Below, one piece after another: positions 60,163 to 64,000 of a DNA stretch of 64,000 nt. Both the position numbers and the translations under genes were made by a program. The stretch is taken from positions 1-64,000 of the forward strand of contig JALFGN010000115.1 in assembly GCA_022777285.1 (NCBI GenBank), given 5' to 3'. The DNA is from Blautia sp. (GTDB lineage: Bacteria > Bacillota > Clostridia > Lachnospirales > Lachnospiraceae). How positions within the stretch are numbered: position 1 is the stretch's first letter; every line of letters starts with the position of its first letter. Below the pieces are notes generated by a model, which saw only the letters and a program-made list of their open reading frames with translations, made no database searches and was not told the origin of the DNA.

Positions 60163-61266
60163 ATGATAATAAAGAATGGATTTGTTTTTCAGGAAGATGG
60201 AACCTTTGAAAAAAAAGATTTATTTATCGAAGCTGGTAAAATTGTATCCTCTTCCCAGGAAGTCCTTGACAAAACGGAGCTGGATGCTTCCGGTTTAAAA
60301 GTCATTCCAGGATTAATTGACATTCACAGTCATGGAGCATCCGGTCATGATTTTTCTGATGGAAATCTGGAAGGACTTAAAACAATTTTAAAATATGAAA
60401 AATCGCACGGAATCACATCCTATTGCCCTACATCTATGACTTTACCAATGGAACAATTGATTCAAATTTTTTCTACTGCCAAAAATATTTGTCCGGATCC
60501 CTCTATTGCTCATATTGCCGGCATCAATATGGAAGGACCGTTCCTGAATCCTTCCAAAAAAGGCGCTCATGTAGAAGCATATATCCAAAAACCGGATATC
60601 GATTTTTTTCGCCAATGCAATGCTTCCAGTGGAAATCTTGTAAAGCTTGTTACCCTTGCACCTGAAGTAGAGGGAGCTTCTGAATTTATTCAGGAACTCA
60701 AACATGATGTAAAAATTTCTGTGGGACATACCTCTGCCTCTTATGAGTGTGCATACAATGCAATGAAGGCTGGTGCTAATCATGTAACGCACCTCTTTAA
60801 TGCAATGCCGCCTTTCGCTCACAGATCCCCCGGTGTCATTGGTGCTGCATCTGATATTCCTTCCTGTATGGTAGAATTAATCTGTGACGGAATCCACATT
60901 CATCCTTCTGTTGTTCGCAATGTTTTTTCAATGTTTGGAAGTGAGCGCGTCATTCTGATCAGTGATTCCATGATGGCTACGGGAATGGAAAATGGAACCT
61001 ATGAACTGGGTGGACAAAAAGTCACCATGAACAACAAAAAAGCCACACTTGCCGATGGAACCATTGCAGGTTCTGCAACAAATTTATATGATTGTATGAA
61101 AAAAGCTATGGAATTTGGCATTAAAGAATCCGATGCTTTATTTGCCGCAACACGGAATCCAGCCAAAAGCATCGGTATTTATGACAAAACAGGTTCTCTG
61201 ACTCCTGGAAAAAATGCAGATATTCTACTGACAGATGAGCAGTATCATCTTATAAAAGTAATCTGA
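60163..61266 (+). CDS. nagA: N-acetylglucosamine-6-phosphate deacetylase
   Basis: VIPGLIDIHSHGASGHDFSDG, NMEGPFLNPSKKGAH, HLFNAMPPFAHRSPGVIG, LISDSMMATGM. Confidence 0.94.
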   Translation: MIIKNGFVFQEDGTFEKKDLFIEAGKIVSSSQEVLDKTELDASGLKVIPGLIDIHSHGASGHDFSDGNLEGLKTILKYEKSHGITSYCPTSMTLPMEQLIQIFSTAKNICPDPSIAHIAGINMEGPFLNPSKKGAHVEAYIQKPDIDFFRQCNASSGNLVKLVTLAPEVEGASEFIQELKHDVKISVGHTSASYECAYNAMKAGANHVTHLFNAMPPFAHRSPGVIGAASDIPSCMVELICDGIHIHPSVVRNVFSMFGSERVILISDSMMATGMENGTYELGGQKVTMNNKKATLADGTIAGSATNLYDCMKKAMEFGIKESDALFAATRNPAKSIGIYDKTGSLTPGKNADILLTDEQYHLIKVI

Positions 61267-61449
61267 TCTATGTAATGGGCACTTTACAGTGCCCTCTATA
61301 TTGAAGCTGCCGATTAGAAAAGTAAATTACCCCAGGACAGATTATTCTGTCGAAATATCATGTAAAAAACATCGGCTGCGGATTTTTCTTTCCGCATACT
61401 TTATTATATTCTGCATAGAATAAATTGTGAGTATTCTGGATAAAAACAC

Positions 61450-62238
61450 TTATGGAAGATACTGAAGCGGATCTAATGAAGTTCCATCTTTTTTCATCGC
61501 AAAATACAAATTTGCACCTTCTTTTGCATAATATTTGGTTGGTTCACTTACGTAACCAATCGCAGTACCTGCTTCCACATAATCATCCGTCTGAAATGTC
61601 AGATCTTTTAACTGCCCATAAATTGCCTGATACCCGTTTCCAAGATCCATCGTCATTGTCAGACCTGTTTCTTCATTATTGGTGATTGATAAAACCTTTC
61701 CATTTGCTGCTGCCGCAACCGGAGTATTGACTTCTGAAGAAACTGCAATTGCCGGACTATATTTATAGACATTTAAAGTTGGAAAATAAATGGTATGATC
61801 CATATCATAATCAAGCACGATCTGTCCTTCCACCGGCCACTGCATCAGAGAACTTTCTGTAAAATTTATTTCCGGTTGTACTGCTGCTAAAGGCTGATCT
61901 GCTATAGTCTCCTCAATTTCCTGTGATTCCGCTTCTGTTGGAACCTCTTCCTGTACTTCCGGATTCTCCTCTGTAGTTCTCGTTCCTTCTACCTGAGAAG
62001 TAGTTACGTTCTGTGTTTCTTCCTGTATATCTTCTTTTCCTTCTTCCGCTTCCTCATTTTTCTTCTGTTCTCTTACTTCTGTTTCATCTGTAAAGTCTTC
62101 TTTCTGTACAAGTTCTTTTTCATTTGGTGTACCATCGTTCCCAGACTGATAAACAGTCACACATGCAGCTACAATCACAAGCGTTAATAAACTGCCAAGT
62201 GCCACACGAATTTTGTTTCTTTTACTCATATTCTTCAC
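61450..62238 (-). CDS. spoIIQ: SpoIIQ-like membrane protein with degenerate M23/LytM domain
   Basis: N-terminal TM, acidic linker, LytM-like MQWPVEGQIVLDY...NTPVAAAANGKVLSITNN...GNGYQAIYGQL; immediately downstream of spoIID. Confidence 0.75.
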   Translation of the reverse strand: MKNMSKRNKIRVALGSLLTLVIVAACVTVYQSGNDGTPNEKELVQKEDFTDETEVREQKKNEEAEEGKEDIQEETQNVTTSQVEGTRTTEENPEVQEEVPTEAESQEIEETIADQPLAAVQPEINFTESSLMQWPVEGQIVLDYDMDHTIYFPTLNVYKYSPAIAVSSEVNTPVAAAANGKVLSITNNEETGLTMTMDLGNGYQAIYGQLKDLTFQTDDYVEAGTAIGYVSEPTKYYAKEGANLYFAMKKDGTSLDPLQYLP

Positions 62239-62312
62239 CTCAACCTATGTGGAGCATCCGCCCCTTATTGTTTTCATATATAGGATTACCAGAATATGAT
62301 AACTTATGCATC

Positions 62313-63188
62313 TTATTTCATATCAGAAAGATTCTCAATCTCCAGATCAGGAAAAAAATAATTGAGAATCTTTTTATAATCTTTTTTCTCCTGTGCCATA
62401 ACGGAAGCCGTGTACTGGCTCATTCCCAGACCATGACCAGAACCCCTGCATAAAAACCGGATTTCTTCTCCATCACTTTGTACCATAAAGCAGGAAGATG
62501 GAATCTCCAAAAATTCTTTTATACTTTCTCCCTGAAATTCCTGATTTCCAATTTGTATTATCATAACATACCCTACACTGTCTGTTGCTTTTATTTCAAT
62601 CTGCTCTGCTGATTCTATTTCAAATCCTGGAAACTTCCTCTTTAATCTTTTCCTCAATTCTTCTGTATTAAAATAACAGCCCCTTACATACAAAGGACTG
62701 TTTTTATCATTGAATGTTTCTACAGAAGGTAAATATGAAAATGCCTCTCCTAGCAATTCCTTCCCATCTCTTGTTTTTTCCGTTCCCAATTCATGATAAG
62801 GAATTTCTTTTACCTCATTCTCATACACAAGTACCTGATTTTCTGTTTCTTTTGCTGCCTCCTGAAAAATCTGAAATTTTTCCAGAAATAAATCATCCAT
62901 TTTTCTTTTTTTTAAATAGATAGAAGCATTTTTTACTTCACGTCCACCTTTTCCCGCCCGCCATTTCACATACAGATTCCCTCTTGCGATGACTGTCTGC
63001 GCTTTGATTGCCTCTTTTGGAGCACTCCAACTGATCTGTGTTGCTGTAACTGCTGCAACATAATCCTCCATAGATGATTTTTTGACAACTGGACATGCTT
63101 CTTTTCCACAAATGAATCCCGTAAACAGACAAGGCAGAACAATCAATACAAAAAGTCCGCAGATTCCGGCTTTTCCCTTTTTTTTCAT
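62313..63188 (-). CDS. spoIID: Stage II sporulation protein D (SpoIID/LytB family)
   Basis: MEDYVAAVTATQISWSAPKEAIKAQTVIARGNLYVKW; FLCRGSGHGLGMSQYTASVMAQEKKDYKKILNYFFPD. Confidence 0.88.
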   Translation of the reverse strand: MKKKGKAGICGLFVLIVLPCLFTGFICGKEACPVVKKSSMEDYVAAVTATQISWSAPKEAIKAQTVIARGNLYVKWRAGKGGREVKNASIYLKKRKMDDLFLEKFQIFQEAAKETENQVLVYENEVKEIPYHELGTEKTRDGKELLGEAFSYLPSVETFNDKNSPLYVRGCYFNTEELRKRLKRKFPGFEIESAEQIEIKATDSVGYVMIIQIGNQEFQGESIKEFLEIPSSCFMVQSDGEEIRFLCRGSGHGLGMSQYTASVMAQEKKDYKKILNYFFPDLEIENLSDMK

Positions 63189-63242
63189 ACAAAATCCGGA
63201 TTCTTCTTTCTTTTATGTATATGATTTTCTGCCCTTGTCTCA

Positions 63243-63806
63243 TTACTTCTTTATAATCAGAACCGGTATTGGTGGATTATTTTTTCGATTGTAATAACTG
63301 CTTACAATCACCACATATTTTCTTTCATCCAGTTCTTTTATATAGTTCATCAGAACTTCTTTTTCCTCAAATCCTGTATCGCCTCCACTGTAAATACACA
63401 GACTCATTACACCGCCTTTTTTTAACAGCTCTAATCCAACCTTCAATGCTTTTTTGCTGGTTTCCGGCTGTGTTGCCAGCGCATGATCCCCTCCTGGTAA
63501 ATATCCGAAATTAAAACAAATTCCATCTACAGAATCTTCCTGTACATATTTCCCCATATTCACATGACTGTCTAACACAAGCCTGGCTCTTTCTTCCATT
63601 CCTTCTTTTGCAAGAAGTTTTCTGGTTGCCTCTAAAGCTTTCTCCTGAATATCAAAAGCGATTACCTGACCATTTTCTTCTGCAAGTCTGCACAGAAACA
63701 ATGTATCATATCCATTTCCCATCGTAGCATCTATATAGAACCCGCCTTTTACTGCCTGAAGACTAAAAAGTTCATGACACCATTCTGTAATCTGATAAGA
63801 TCTCAT
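63243..63806 (-). CDS. Class I SAM-dependent methyltransferase, putative rRNA methylase (YtqB family)
   Basis: FYIDATMGNGYDTLFLCRLAEENGQVIAFDIQEKAL; CFNFGYLPGGDHALATQPETSKKAL. Confidence 0.9.
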   Translation of the reverse strand: MRSYQITEWCHELFSLQAVKGGFYIDATMGNGYDTLFLCRLAEENGQVIAFDIQEKALEATRKLLAKEGMEERARLVLDSHVNMGKYVQEDSVDGICFNFGYLPGGDHALATQPETSKKALKVGLELLKKGGVMSLCIYSGGDTGFEEKEVLMNYIKELDERKYVVIVSSYYNRKNNPPIPVLIIKK

Positions 63807-64000
63807 GATTTCTCACTTGCCTCTAAAGCCTGTGTCAAATCATCAATAATATCTTCAATATTTTCAATTCCTACAGAAAAACGAACCATACCAGGAGAAA
63901 TTCCTGCTGCTACAAGCTGCTCATCATTCAGTTGTCTGTGTGTGTGACTTGCCGGATGAAGTACACTTGTCTTAGCATCAGCTACATGCGTAACAATAGA
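63803..64000 (-). CDS. O-acetylhomoserine (thiol)-lyase / Cys-Met metabolism PLP enzyme, C-terminal fragment (runs off the window)
   Basis: Minus-strand translation SIVTHVADAKTSVLHPASHTHRQLNDEQLVAAGISPGMVRFSVGIENIEDIIDDLTQALEASEKS*. Confidence 0.88.
   Translation of the reverse strand, partial: SIVTHVADAKTSVLHPASHTHRQLNDEQLVAAGISPGMVRFSVGIENIEDIIDDLTQALEASEKS

Noticed and set aside
61277-61390. Series of small hairpins after nagA as a possible structured ncRNA
   Set aside because: GGGCACTttacAGTGCCC-like and TGCGGA/TCCGCA stems are short and best explained as terminators of convergent nagA and spoIIQ-like genes; no known RNA family recognised.

Overview
The window reads as a chromosomal segment from a low-GC, spore-forming Firmicute, probably Lachnospiraceae (inferred from gene content and family resemblance, not from a search). 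It has three parts. (1) About 0-33 kb is mostly ordinary housekeeping DNA on the minus strand: a degraded IS200/IS605 end, TatD hydrolase, MATE and acetyltransferase genes, the lysS-greA-dusB-coaX-birA-argF block, patatin, stomatin/NfeD, a SleB-like hydrolase, rlmB-type methylase, trkA/trkH, pfkA, dnaE, cvfB, acyl-ACP thioesterase, tRNA-Gln(CTG), pncB, spoVT. It ends with an unusual choline/phosphocholine-like locus: BCCT transporter, LicC-like nucleotidyltransferase, a wHTH-LicC-LicA fusion, and a HAD phosphatase. (2) About 34-58 kb is a dense alpha-galactoside catabolic island: two GH4 enzymes, two GH36 alpha-galactosidases, galactokinase, an ABC importer and five AraC regulators. A ydjI-ydjG-ydjH-like SPFH / zinc-ribbon / TPM membrane module without pspA is embedded in it. 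(3) About 58-64 kb holds a hemolysin III-like protein, reverse rubrerythrin, PerR/Fur, nagA, a degenerate SpoIIQ-like LytM protein, SpoIID, an rRNA methylase and a partial O-acetylhomoserine sulfhydrylase. No CRISPR array, rRNA operon, prophage or intact transposon was seen. The best candidates for follow-up are the LicC/LicC-LicA locus and the pspA-less YdjIGH-like module. All identifications are by eye from protein motifs and were not checked against a database.
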